From: Burkholderiaceae bacterium
GTDB taxonomy: Bacteria; Pseudomonadota; Gammaproteobacteria; Burkholderiales; Burkholderiaceae_C
Length of the DNA: 64,000 nucleotides
Assembly (NCBI GenBank): GCA_019234815.1
Contig: JAFALA010000007.1
Location: 105,015-169,014, forward strand
Reading direction: 5' to 3'
How positions within the stretch are numbered: the first letter of the stretch is position 1; each line of letters begins with the position of its first letter. The notes under the pieces are model-generated. The model ran no database searches. It was not told where the DNA came from and worked only from the letters and a program-made list of their open reading frames with translations. The position numbers and the translations under genes are program-made. Positions 10,416-18,220 of the stretch are shown here, piece after piece.

Positions 10416-11674
10416 CGTGCACCTCCCGATGCGGCCATGCTGTCCGTCACCGACTTGAGCCGCGCTTCGGAGTCGATCAGGAACTGGCCGCTTGTGATCA
10501 CCTCGTCGCCCTCGGCGAGACCGCGGACCACTTCGATCTGGTCGCCCAGATCCACGCCGAGCTGGACTTCGCGCGGTTCGAATCCGCCGCCCGAGGTCCG
10601 TACGATCGAGACCGCCCGCGCCCCGGTGCGGATCACCGCCTCGGCTGGAACCACGAGACGGGATGCCACCGGGCCGGCCAGTTGCAGGCGCAGCAGCATG
10701 CCGGGAACCAGCTTGCCGCGGCGGTTGTCGACCTCGAAGCGGGCCTGCAGCGTGCGCGTGCCGGCGTTGATCTGCGGCAGGATTTCGGCCAGCGCACCGG
10801 CAAAGGTTTGCGAGGCATCGGCCTGCAGGACCGCCGTCACTGTCTGCCCTGGGCGCAACTGCGCCGCCTGGGATTCGGGCACGTCCGCGACGGCCCAGAC
10901 CTTGTCCAGGCCGGCCAGGCGATAGAGCGTCGTGCCAGGCGACACCGCTACGCCGTCGCGAACGCCCAGCTCGGCCACCACGCCGCTGATCGGCGCCGTC
11001 AGCGTGACGCGCGCCTGCGCGGTGCCCGCGGCCTCGCTTTGGCGGATCAACGCGTCCGGGATGGACATCGCTCTCAGGCGTTCGCGTGCGGCGGCCACGA
11101 TGTCGGGCGCGCCCCCCGCCTTCTCCAGCGCGAGCAGCTCGTTCTGCGGGCCCAGCCAGTCCGGTGCAAACAGCGTGGCCAGCGCCTGGCCTTGGCGAAC
11201 GCGCTCCATGGGAGCCCGCACCGCGAGGTGCTCGACGTAGCCCGCCACGCGCGTCTGCACGGCCTGGCTCAGGCGCTCGTCGAATTGCACGGTGCCGACG
11301 GCCTCGATCGAGGCAGCGGCCTGTTGGCGGCGGACGGTTGCAGTGCGGATGCCCAGGTTCTGCTGGATCGCCGGACGGATGCGCACGCCCGTGTCGCCGT
11401 CTGTGTTGCTGCCTTCATCCGCATAAACGGGCTCGAGCTGCATGTCCATGAAGGGCGACTTGCCGGGCTTGTCGAAGCGCGGTCCCGGCACCATGGGATC
11501 GTGCCAATAGAGCACCTTGCGAGGCGCCGAGACCGCGTTGTGCGCCGCGGCGACGGCCCTGGCTGTCCCTGTTGGCGAGCCCTGCGAGAGGCGCCCGGCG
11601 ATGAAGCCCCCGCCTGCGAGGACCAGGCTGCCAACGGCGAGGGAGAGAGTGAGGACGAGACGTGCGCGCTTCAT
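10412..11674 (-). CDS. cusB: CusB-like periplasmic adaptor of the metal RND pump
   Basis: This is a 420-residue membrane-fusion protein. An N-terminal signal or anchor segment is followed by a CusB-type metal-binding region, [18 protein letters not shown] then [12 protein letters not shown], with the methionine pattern seen in CusB. The beta-barrel, lipoyl and hairpin parts follow. It would join CusA to the outer-membrane channel and hand metal to the pump. Its ATG overlaps the upstream channel gene stop, and its own stop overlaps the cusA start, so the three genes are translationally chained. Confidence 0.9.
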   Translation of the reverse strand: MKRARLVLTLSLAVGSLVLAGGGFIAGRLSQGSPTGTARAVAAAHNAVSAPRKVLYWHDPMVPGPRFDKPGKSPFMDMQLEPVYADEGSNTDGDTGVRIRPAIQQNLGIRTATVRRQQAAASIEAVGTVQFDERLSQAVQTRVAGYVEHLAVRAPMERVRQGQALATLFAPDWLGPQNELLALEKAGGAPDIVAAARERLRAMSIPDALIRQSEAAGTAQARVTLTAPISGVVAELGVRDGVAVSPGTTLYRLAGLDKVWAVADVPESQAAQLRPGQTVTAVLQADASQTFAGALAEILPQINAGTRTLQARFEVDNRRGKLVPGMLLRLQLAGPVASRLVVPAEAVIRTGARAVSIVRTSGGGFEPREVQLGVDLGDQIEVVRGLAEGDEVITSGQFLIDSEARLKSVTDSMAASGGAR

Positions 11675-12915
11675 TGGAAGGCTCCAGCAGCAATGGGTTT
11701 GAAGACAAGCTGGACCTGCACCCTGCCCAGCTCGCGCCGGAGCTGAAGTTGGCGGCGCTGCGCGTCAAGCTCCATGTGCCGCGCTTCGAAGACGGTCGAC
11801 AGCGGTGCCAGGTTGGATCGATAGGCCGCGAGTGCGGCTTCGGTGCGCTGTCGCGACGGCAGGACGACGGCCGCCTGATACCGGTCCAGGCGCTGCTGCA
11901 GCCGCTCTGCTTCGCTGCGCAGCGTCTGGTATTCCAGCCTGGCCGCGCGCTGAGCCTCGGCAGCGTCAGCTTCAGCCTTCTCAACAAGCGCGAGCTTCGA
12001 CGCGAGATCGCGGTCCTGGCGCTGGCTCGGCGCGATGGGCAGCGGAATGCTGACCCCCACGGACACCATGTTCGAGTACCCGGTGCGCTGACCGTAGGAG
12101 GCCTCCCAGGTCCAGTTGGTGTGGCGATCCTGCGCGGTGACCGCCGCCGCCGTTCGGGCGGCGCCGATCTCGCGCTGGCGTACGGTCCATGCTGGCGCGC
12201 GCGCAAGATAGTCGTCTTCGGTCGGAATGATCCAGGCGGGGAGCGGCAGCAGCGCGTCGGGCATGACGCCGGTCCAACGTTGCAGCGCGAGGAGCGCCGC
12301 TGTCTGCTGCTGGCGCGCCTCTTCGCTGTCGTCCTCGGCCAATCCTTGCGCAGCCTGCAACTGCAGCACCTCGGGACTGCCTGCCGCGCCCGCGGCAAGG
12401 CGAGCGCGGGCCGCGTCGAGCGCCTCATGCGCGTGGTGTTCGGCCTCAACGCCGAGCTGCACGCTTGCGTCCGCAAACCATGCGTCCAGATAGGCCTGCG
12501 CCGTCTGCAGCCGCGTATCGGCCTCGGCCGCTGAAGCCATGACGGCCTCGCGGGCTGCCATGGCCTGCGCGGCGGCTTCGCGTGCGGCGCGCTTGTCGGC
12601 AGAGAGCCATTCTTGACTCATGCCGACGCGCTTCATCGTCATCGAATCGCGGGTGGTGCTGAAGCGGTCGGCGCCGGCGACCGGCAGGTTGTCGATGCCG
12701 GCACGGAGCGTCGGATCGGGTTGCTGGCCGGCGGCTTGCGCGGCTGCTCGGGCCCCGTCCGAGGCCGCGCGGCCGGCGCGCGCTGCTTCGGAACGTTGCA
12801 CGGCCAGACTCAAGGCCTGGTCGAGCGAGAGCGGATCGGCCGACGCGAAGGGCGGCAAGAAGGCGGTAACGCCGGCGGCAGCCAGGACGGCCGCACGCAG
12901 CAAAAGAATGGACAT
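11671..12915 (-). CDS. cusC: CusC-like TolC-type outer-membrane channel
   Basis: This is a 414-residue outer-membrane efflux protein with a signal peptide ending near FASA and two OEP repeats rich in coiled-coil helices. The ATG at 12915 is preferred because CGGAG precedes it at good distance; an in-frame ATG at 12966 lacks that and adds residues before the signal peptide. It is the first structural gene of the metal efflux operon and overlaps cusB by four bases. No lipobox is visible, unlike the NodT-type channels elsewhere in this window. Confidence 0.88.
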   Translation of the reverse strand: MSILLLRAAVLAAAGVTAFLPPFASADPLSLDQALSLAVQRSEAARAGRAASDGARAAAQAAGQQPDPTLRAGIDNLPVAGADRFSTTRDSMTMKRVGMSQEWLSADKRAAREAAAQAMAAREAVMASAAEADTRLQTAQAYLDAWFADASVQLGVEAEHHAHEALDAARARLAAGAAGSPEVLQLQAAQGLAEDDSEEARQQQTAALLALQRWTGVMPDALLPLPAWIIPTEDDYLARAPAWTVRQREIGAARTAAAVTAQDRHTNWTWEASYGQRTGYSNMVSVGVSIPLPIAPSQRQDRDLASKLALVEKAEADAAEAQRAARLEYQTLRSEAERLQQRLDRYQAAVVLPSRQRTEAALAAYRSNLAPLSTVFEARHMELDAQRRQLQLRRELGRVQVQLVFKPIAAGAFQ

Positions 12916-12991
12916 GGGAACTCCGTGGACGAACAGGGGGCCTGCCGATGCGCAGTCACGCGGCATCGGCGCCAGTCGGTCGACGGAGCGA

Positions 12992-13375
12992 TCAGACTCG
13001 GAGTCTGAGGGTGGAAAGGAAGGGCGGTGCTGGCGGCGGGCGCTCGTCCAGCGGCCGTGCGTCCAGCACGGATTGCACGGCCACGGACTCGCCGGCGGGC
13101 GCCAGCTCGAGAACCAGGATCAGGGCCGGCAACGAAGGCACAGGCACCTTGGCCACTTCGAAGGTCTTGCCCGGATCAACCGCGTGCTGGTGACAGAGCG
13201 CCGGCTGCTGCGCATCCATCTGATCGCAGCTTTGACCCGACGCCATGGCTTCAGCCATCGCGCTCGGATCGGCCTCGGCCGGGCACACGTAACTCGCCAT
13301 CGCCAGCTGACCGAACAGCAGCGAGAGCGCCACGAGGAGCACAGTGATCAGGCGATGCGTAGACCGGCGAGACAT
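12992..13375 (-). CDS. CzcI-like small secreted metal-responsive protein
   Basis: This is a 127-residue protein with a signal peptide (residues about 10-28, cleavage near AMA-SYV). The mature part is rich in Cys, His and Met, with an MAEAMASGQSC segment and a CHQHA motif, and the C-terminus is Pro-rich. It is transcribed 76 bases ahead of the CusC-like gene. Small Cys/His proteins of this kind (CzcI, DUF2946-like) commonly lead RND metal-efflux operons in Burkholderiales. A role in periplasmic metal sensing or binding is inferred from position and composition. The start at 13375 is taken because the longer frame upstream reads antisense through arsR. Confidence 0.65.
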   Translation of the reverse strand: MSRRSTHRLITVLLVALSLLFGQLAMASYVCPAEADPSAMAEAMASGQSCDQMDAQQPALCHQHAVDPGKTFEVAKVPVPSLPALILVLELAPAGESVAVQSVLDARPLDERPPPAPPFLSTLRLRV

Positions 13376-13452
13376 GGGTGCTGAGTGTAAGCGTCTTCGG
13401 TACGCCTCGCTCGGCGGCAGGCATTGGCGTGGGTCGCGGTTCAGTGGGGAGA

Positions 13453-13480
13453 TTGTCAATATTACAAAGATTGTTGTAAT
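13453..13480 (+). promoter_or_regulatory. arsR promoter, nearly leaderless transcript
   Basis: The -35 TTGTCA (13453-13458) and -10 TGTAAT (13475-13480), each 5 of 6 to the sigma70 consensus, are 16 bp apart. A start site 7-8 bases downstream falls within a few bases of the arsR ATG at 13490. This agrees with the lack of any Shine-Dalgarno sequence there. Confidence 0.7.
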
Positions 13481-13483
13481 ATT
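13458..13483. promoter_or_regulatory. ArsR operator, perfect dyad
   Basis: The 10-bp arms AATATTACAA and TTGTAATATT are separated by 6 bases and match perfectly. The dyad covers the promoter spacer and -10 of arsR, so bound ArsR would block transcription. It also lies 83 bases upstream of the divergent CzcI-cusCBA unit. Confidence 0.85.
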
Positions 13484-13489
13484 CATGCC

Positions 13490-13813
13490 ATGAACAAACT
13501 CGCCGCACTGGCCGCCTTGGGGGCCCTCGCGCATCCGATTCGCCTCGATGCCTTCCGCGCCTTGGTGGTGGCTGGCAATGACGGCCTCACGCCCGGTGCG
13601 CTCGTGGACATGCTCGACGTGGCCTACGCCAAGCTCGGCTTCCACCTGAAGGACCTCAGCGAGGCCGGCCTTGTGAGCGCGGAGCCGTCCGGCCGCCAGG
13701 TCATCTACCGCGCGGTCTACCCGCGGATGAACGCGCTGCTGGACTACCTGACCGAGAACTGCTGCCAGGGTGCCGCCTGCAAGGTCGCACCCGGTGGCAA
13801 GTCCTGCTGCTGA
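13490..13813 (+). CDS. arsR: ArsR/SmtB-family arsenite-responsive repressor
   Basis: This is a 107-residue winged-helix repressor. The DNA-recognition region is around LGFHLKDLSEAGLVSAEPSG. The helix-3 CVC site of plasmid R773 ArsR is absent. Instead the C-terminus has Cys91, Cys92 and Cys98, the spacing of the As(III) site known in the Acidithiobacillus-type ArsR, followed by Cys106-Cys107 at the very end. The ATG at 13490 is used because the dyad operator ends 6 bases before it, which excludes the longer frame. It leads arsR-arsC-aquaporin and probably autoregulates. Confidence 0.92.
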   Translation: MNKLAALAALGALAHPIRLDAFRALVVAGNDGLTPGALVDMLDVAYAKLGFHLKDLSEAGLVSAEPSGRQVIYRAVYPRMNALLDYLTENCCQGAACKVAPGGKSCC

Positions 13814-13829
13814 TACGAGAGGCCAGCGC

Positions 13830-14318
13830 ATGACCACCAACGTCCTCATCCTCTGCACCCACAACTCGGCCCGCAGCGTGCTCTCGGAGGGCATGTTGAA
13901 CCACTGGGCCGCCAAGCTCGGCAAAGACATCAAGGCCTTCAGCGCGGGCAGTGCGCCCAGCGGCCGTATCAACCCGCACGCCCTGACCGCCCTGGCGAAT
14001 GCCGGCATCGACATCGGCGGCTTCCGCTCCAAGAGCTGGGACGAGTTCACCGGGCCCGACGCGCCGACCATGCACATCGTCATCACGGTCTGCGACAGCG
14101 CGGCAGCCGAGCAGTGTCCGTACTGGCCTGGCGGCCCGATTCAAGTCCACTGGGGCTACCCGGACCCGTCCAATGCGCCCCAGGACCAGAAGGCTCAAGC
14201 CTTTGAGCTGACCCGGCAGGCCATCGGCTACCGCATGCTCCAGTTGGCGCTGCTGCCCCTGGATACGCTCGACACCGCTGAACTCCAGCAGGCGCTGGTC
14301 GACATTTCGGAGGACTGA
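13830..14318 (+). CDS. arsC: Arsenate reductase, low-molecular-weight phosphatase type
   Basis: This 162-residue cytoplasmic enzyme reduces arsenate to arsenite. The phosphatase-like loop CTHNSAR (Cys9 to Arg15) holds the nucleophile. Cys88 in TVCDS and Cys96 in EQCP supply the relay cysteines expected of this thioredoxin-type family, unlike the glutaredoxin-type ArsC of R773. The start at 13830 lies 16 bases after the arsR stop, preceded by GAGAGG. It ends one base before the aquaporin start. Confidence 0.92.
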   Translation: MTTNVLILCTHNSARSVLSEGMLNHWAAKLGKDIKAFSAGSAPSGRINPHALTALANAGIDIGGFRSKSWDEFTGPDAPTMHIVITVCDSAAAEQCPYWPGGPIQVHWGYPDPSNAPQDQKAQAFELTRQAIGYRMLQLALLPLDTLDTAELQQALVDISED

Positions 14319-14319
14319 G

Positions 14320-14985
14320 GTGCAGGCATCGTTGATGAAGCGGCTTCTGGCCGAAGGCCTGGGCACGCTGCTGCTGTTGGCCGTGGTCGTCGGCTCGGGG
14401 ATCATGGGCGAACGGCTGGCCGGCGGCAACGTCGCCTTGGCGTTATTGGCGAACACACTGGCGACCGTGGGTGGCCTGTACGTGCTCATCGAGGTTTTCG
14501 GCCCCATCAGCGGGGCGCAGTTCAATCCGGCGGTCTCTCTGGTCTTGGCTGCCCGCGGGCAGCTGCGCTGGGCCGAGTTCGCGCCCTACGTGCTGGCTCA
14601 ACTGCTGGGTGCCATGCTGGGCGCATGGCTTGCACATGCGATGTTCGACCTGCCCGTGCTGGAGTTTTCGACCAAGCTGCGGACCGGGCCTGGCCAGTGG
14701 ATCGCCGAATCGGTGGCGACGTTCGGGCTGCTGCTGGTCATCCTGAGGGCGCCGCAGCAACGCGTGGCAGCGATGGTCGCGGCCTACATCGGCGCGGCTT
14801 ACTGGTTCACGGCCTCCACCTCGTTTGCGAATCCGGCCGCAGCCTTCGGGCGCATGTTCAGCGACACCTTTGCCGGCATCTCGCCGGGCAGCGTGCCGGG
14901 TTTCGCTGCGGCAGAGATCTTGGGGGCTGGCCTTGCCGTGCTCGTCAATCAGTTGCTGACGGTTCGCTCGCGGGAATCCACCTGA
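14320..14985 (+). CDS. Aquaglyceroporin-family channel of the ars operon (AqpS-like)
   Basis: This is a 221-residue MIP channel with six predicted membrane helices and both NPA half-loops (FNPAVSL and ANPAAAF). The GTG at 14320 is preferred: CGGAGGA (14309-14315) is 4 bases upstream, while the ATG at 14335 would be too far from it. As in the rhizobial arsR-aqpS-arsC arrangement, the channel would let arsenite made by ArsC flow out down its gradient. No ArsB or ACR3 pump is encoded nearby. Confidence 0.85.
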   Translation: MQASLMKRLLAEGLGTLLLLAVVVGSGIMGERLAGGNVALALLANTLATVGGLYVLIEVFGPISGAQFNPAVSLVLAARGQLRWAEFAPYVLAQLLGAMLGAWLAHAMFDLPVLEFSTKLRTGPGQWIAESVATFGLLLVILRAPQQRVAAMVAAYIGAAYWFTASTSFANPAAAFGRMFSDTFAGISPGSVPGFAAAEILGAGLAVLVNQLLTVRSREST

Positions 14986-15069
14986 CTCCGCCACAGCAGC
15001 GCGATGCCGCCAGCTTCGTCTTCGCGACTTTGGCATACACTGAAATCAAACCCCCTGCGTCAAACTGAA

Positions 15070-15981
15070 GTGATCGTCCGTCCTCGCCTCCACTGGTTTC
15101 GCATGTTGTTTGTCTGGCGTGGTTCGGTGTTGTTTGATATCGCGCCTCAGCTCTTGCTCACCACAGGCATTGCAATCGTGGTCACGGTGTTGCATGGCCA
15201 GATTTTCAAATCAAAGATTCCACTGACCTTCGTGCCTTTTTCGCTGATTGGCCTGACATTGGCGGTGTTTCTTGGTTTCCGAAATAACACCAGCTACGCA
15301 CGCTATTGGGAAGCGCGCAGCTTGTGGGGCGGGCTGCTCAATGAGTCGCGTTCGCTCGCTCGACAAGCACTCACCTTGGTGGACGAGCGCGAGCAAGCTT
15401 CCGTCCTGATCAACAGACTGATTGCCTTTACGCATGCATTGCGTCACCAGCTGAGAGGTACGGATCCCACCTCGGACTTGAGGAGATTGCTGTCGGCGCA
15501 AGATTGTGAGCGACTCGATCAAGCGCTCTACAAGCCCGCCATCTTGCTATTGATGGCTGGCGAATGGCTGCAGCAACTTCGCCTCGGGGGAAAGTTATCG
15601 CCTGTGCTCTTGCCGGCGATGGAAGTTCATCTAGGGAGGCTGTGCGAGGTATTGGGCGGCTGTGAGCGCATAGCCAACACACCCATTCCATTCACGTATG
15701 GCGTCATCATCCACCGTATTATTTATTTCTACTGCTGGCTGCTGCCTTTCGGCCTGGTTGATTCGGTGGGTTCCATGACGCCGCTTGTGGTGATGTTCGT
15801 GGCGTACACCTTTTTTGCTTTGGAAGCCCTGAGTGCACAGCTTGAGGAGCCTTTTGGTCTCGAACCCAACGATCTGGCACTGAATGCCCTGTCATGGACG
15901 ATTGAAAATTCACTGAGGGACATGCAGGGTGAGAAAAACCTGATCGCCATGCCCCAGGAAAAGGGCTTCATCCTGGATTGA
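15070..15981 (+). CDS. Bestrophin-like (UPF0187) membrane channel protein
   Basis: This is a roughly 303-residue membrane protein. The N-terminal VRPRLHWFRMLFVWRGSVL, the segment LAVFLGFRNNTSYARYWEAR and the later IPFTYGVIIHR match the bacterial bestrophin family, pentameric channels that can conduct sodium or other ions. The GTG at 15070 gives the family-typical start IVRPR. An ATG at 15004 is in frame but adds 22 unrelated residues. It is an isolated gene 84 bases after the ars operon, with a convergent peptidase gene downstream. Physiological role unknown. Confidence 0.85.
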   Translation: MIVRPRLHWFRMLFVWRGSVLFDIAPQLLLTTGIAIVVTVLHGQIFKSKIPLTFVPFSLIGLTLAVFLGFRNNTSYARYWEARSLWGGLLNESRSLARQALTLVDEREQASVLINRLIAFTHALRHQLRGTDPTSDLRRLLSAQDCERLDQALYKPAILLLMAGEWLQQLRLGGKLSPVLLPAMEVHLGRLCEVLGGCERIANTPIPFTYGVIIHRIIYFYCWLLPFGLVDSVGSMTPLVVMFVAYTFFALEALSAQLEEPFGLEPNDLALNALSWTIENSLRDMQGEKNLIAMPQEKGFILD

Positions 15982-16126
15982 CTCAAATTGCACCATTGCA
16001 ATATTTCGTGCTCCGAGCCTGTCATGGCGATCACGGTCGTTCGGACCCGAAAATCAAACAGCCGTTCCAAGTTCCTCGGCGGCAGAAAGCGTTCACAAAA
16101 CCTTTGACTCGGCCGGGCTTCAGGCG

Positions 16127-17554
16127 TCACAGGGCAAGCTTCTTACCCAGCCGATACAGGAACTCCTGGTGCTCATCGAGTGCCTTGACCCGAACATGCT
16201 CGTTCAAACCGTGGACGCCGACATTCTCCCCGTCGGCCGAAGCTGCGCCGAAGCCATAGGTCCAGATGCCCACGTTGTTGAGATACTTTCCATCGGTTGT
16301 GGCCGGCAGCAGCGAGGGGATCACGATCGCCCCCGGCCAGAGTTCGGCGGTGACGCTTTCCACCGCGCGCAGGACCACCGGCGAGAGCGGCGGCGGCTGC
16401 GAGACGACGTCCAGGGCGGTCTGGCGGACCGTGATCTTGTCGTCAGCCAGCACGTCCACCAGTGTCTTGCGGACCATGTCCACTGATTCGCCGGGCAGGA
16501 TGCGGCAGTTCACCTTCGCCCGCGCCCGTTGGGGCAGGGCGTTTTCCGCGTGGCCGGCATCGAGCATCGTCGCGGTGCAAGTCGTCCGAACGACAGCGTT
16601 ATAGCCCGGCGCCTTGGCGTACAGACGCTCCAATGCCGCGGCGTCAGGCGGATCGGCGAGCAGGGCGTGCATGTCGGCGGCGTCGTCCTTGACGCTGTCA
16701 AGCTTGGACATGCGGTCGAAGTAGGCGCGCGTCGTATCGTTGAGATGAATCGGAAAGTCGAACTTCGACAATCGTTCCAGGCCTGCCGCCAGGCGGTAGA
16801 TTGCGTTGTCTCGTTCAGGGACGGCGCTGTGGCCGCCTGGGCTCGTCACCTCCATTTCATAGGTGGCGTAAACCTTTTCGCCGACCGCAAACTCGTAGGC
16901 ATAAAGCCTCTCGTTCTTGTCAAGATCGCCGCCGCCGCCCTCATTGAGCGCGAACTCTGCGTCGATCAGCGGGCGGTGGTTTTTGAGAAGGTAGGCCACG
17001 CCATTGAATGGGGACGGCACGATTTCCTCATCGCAAGTCAGCGCCATGATGAGGTCGCGCTTCGGCTTCAGACCTTCTTCCTTGTAGCGGATCATGTTGC
17101 TGACATGGCTCGCCGCGTCGCTCTTGTCGTCGGCGGTCCCGCGCCCGTAGTAAATGCCGTTTTCCTCGACCAGCTTGAATGGATCCCGCGCCCAGTCCTC
17201 GCGCCGGGCCTCGACCACATCCAGATGCGCCAGCAGGAGCAGCGGCCGCCGCTCGCCGGTGCCCCTGAGCCGCACGACCAGGTTCCCTTTGCTTGGACCG
17301 TCGGGGGGGGCGATCAACTGCATGTCGGATTCCGCATAGCCGGCCCGTCGCAGGTGCCTGGACATGGCCTGTGCAGCCACCGTGCAATTGCCGCTGGAGT
17401 TGGTGGTGTTGATTTCCACCAATTCCTTGAAGATGTCGTGGAAACGCTGGACCACGGGCGCCGGCGTCACATCAGCCGCCGCCACCGGCATCGTCCGCAA
17501 TGTGAGCAATGTGAACACGGCTGCGCCGCAAAACATCAGCCAGATTCGGTTCAT
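16127..17554 (-). CDS. M20/M28-type zinc metallopeptidase, exported
   Basis: This is a 475-residue protein. A signal peptide (residues 1-27, ending PVAAA) indicates export. The M20 metal-binding motifs are in order: LLLLAHLDVV (His and catalytic Asp), YYGRGTADDKS (bridging Asp), then TCDEEIV (general-base and metal Glu), with a dimerisation domain in the middle. The likely action is removal of amino acids or acyl groups from peptides or amino-acid conjugates in the periplasm. The ATG at 17554 has GGGAGG upstream and overlaps the stop of a 50-residue secreted protein by ATGA, indicating translational coupling. Confidence 0.9.
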   Translation of the reverse strand: MNRIWLMFCGAAVFTLLTLRTMPVAAADVTPAPVVQRFHDIFKELVEINTTNSSGNCTVAAQAMSRHLRRAGYAESDMQLIAPPDGPSKGNLVVRLRGTGERRPLLLLAHLDVVEARREDWARDPFKLVEENGIYYGRGTADDKSDAASHVSNMIRYKEEGLKPKRDLIMALTCDEEIVPSPFNGVAYLLKNHRPLIDAEFALNEGGGGDLDKNERLYAYEFAVGEKVYATYEMEVTSPGGHSAVPERDNAIYRLAAGLERLSKFDFPIHLNDTTRAYFDRMSKLDSVKDDAADMHALLADPPDAAALERLYAKAPGYNAVVRTTCTATMLDAGHAENALPQRARAKVNCRILPGESVDMVRKTLVDVLADDKITVRQTALDVVSQPPPLSPVVLRAVESVTAELWPGAIVIPSLLPATTDGKYLNNVGIWTYGFGAASADGENVGVHGLNEHVRVKALDEHQEFLYRLGKKLAL

Positions 17555-17703
17555 GACGCCTCCCGCCGCACGACGCCATTGGCATTCCGATAGATGTTCT
17601 GCTGGACATGGACACCCGTATAGGCAATGTCTGCGTGCGCCGACAGGGGTACGGCCAAACCACCCAAGGAAGCGAGCGCTCCCAGAATCCTTGAATCCAA
17701 CAT
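17551..17703 (-). CDS. Small secreted protein (50 aa) coupled to the M20 peptidase
   Basis: Starting at the ATG 17703-17701 with CTGGAGA upstream, the frame encodes MLDSRILGALASLGGLAVPL, ending a clear signal peptide with SAHA. A mature part of about 26 residues begins DIAYTGVHVQQNIYRN and ends REAS. The stop TGA overlaps the peptidase ATG (17551-17554). Ribosome site, signal peptide and coupling argue that it is translated. I do not recognise the family. It could be a secreted peptide acted on by the peptidase, or the 5' remnant of a longer exported protein. Confidence 0.6.
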   Translation of the reverse strand: MLDSRILGALASLGGLAVPLSAHADIAYTGVHVQQNIYRNANGVVRREAS

Positions 17704-18067
17704 GGGTCGAGTCTCCAGAAATGGCGGTGCCGATTGTTTGTCGCCGGTTCCGTATCGCCAGCATTTTTAAGCCGTGCACAAAGGATACCTTGCATCAAGG
17801 TCACGGAGGCTTCCCAAGAATGCGGCTGGCAGAAATGTAAGAGAACTCGACCTTTAGGCACAGCCGGCTGCATCCTGAAAACGTAGGAAGTGACCCTTTT
17901 CCATCTTGGTGGATCCTGCACATCAGGATGACGGGCGAGCCTATTGAAGGTTGCTGTTCCAGAGCAAGGCCCAGTTCTGCATCACATTTTCTTCGTAAGG
18001 ATGGAAGACTGGCAGACCCCGGGCGCTTCACCGCAGAGTCGAATTGCCATACTCTAGATAAATAGCA
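17704..18067. other. Intergenic region without a recognisable gene
   Basis: About 364 bases between the 50-aa secreted protein and the GGDEF remnant. Composition is lower in GC than its neighbours. I find no convincing open frame with a ribosome site and no hairpin followed by T residues. It probably represents decayed sequence on the same side as the GGDEF fragment. Confidence 0.5.
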
Positions 18068-18220
18068 TCAAGCGTGATCAATTGACTTCAACGCAGAGCC
18101 AATTACCTCAACTGCGTTGCGATCACCCCTTTTTGCTTTGTACATGGCCCGGTCTCCAAGGCTGAGCATGTCTCGCACGTTGTCAGCGTCATCCGGATTT
18201 CTGCATCCGAAGATCATCAA
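18068..18220 (-). pseudogene. C-terminal fragment of a GGDEF domain
   Basis: Read on the minus strand, the frame gives DADNVRDMLSLGDRAMYKAK followed by RGDRNAVEV. This is the ending typical of diguanylate cyclase domains (ADxAMYxAKxxGRN), and it stops at 18068-18070. The GGDEF signature and everything before it are missing. The fragment opens in an alternative frame across the stop of the potassium-channel gene, so a rearrangement seems to have fused the channel's end to a broken cyclase gene. It has an ATG at 18217, but a 49-residue product would have no fold of its own. Confidence 0.75.
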
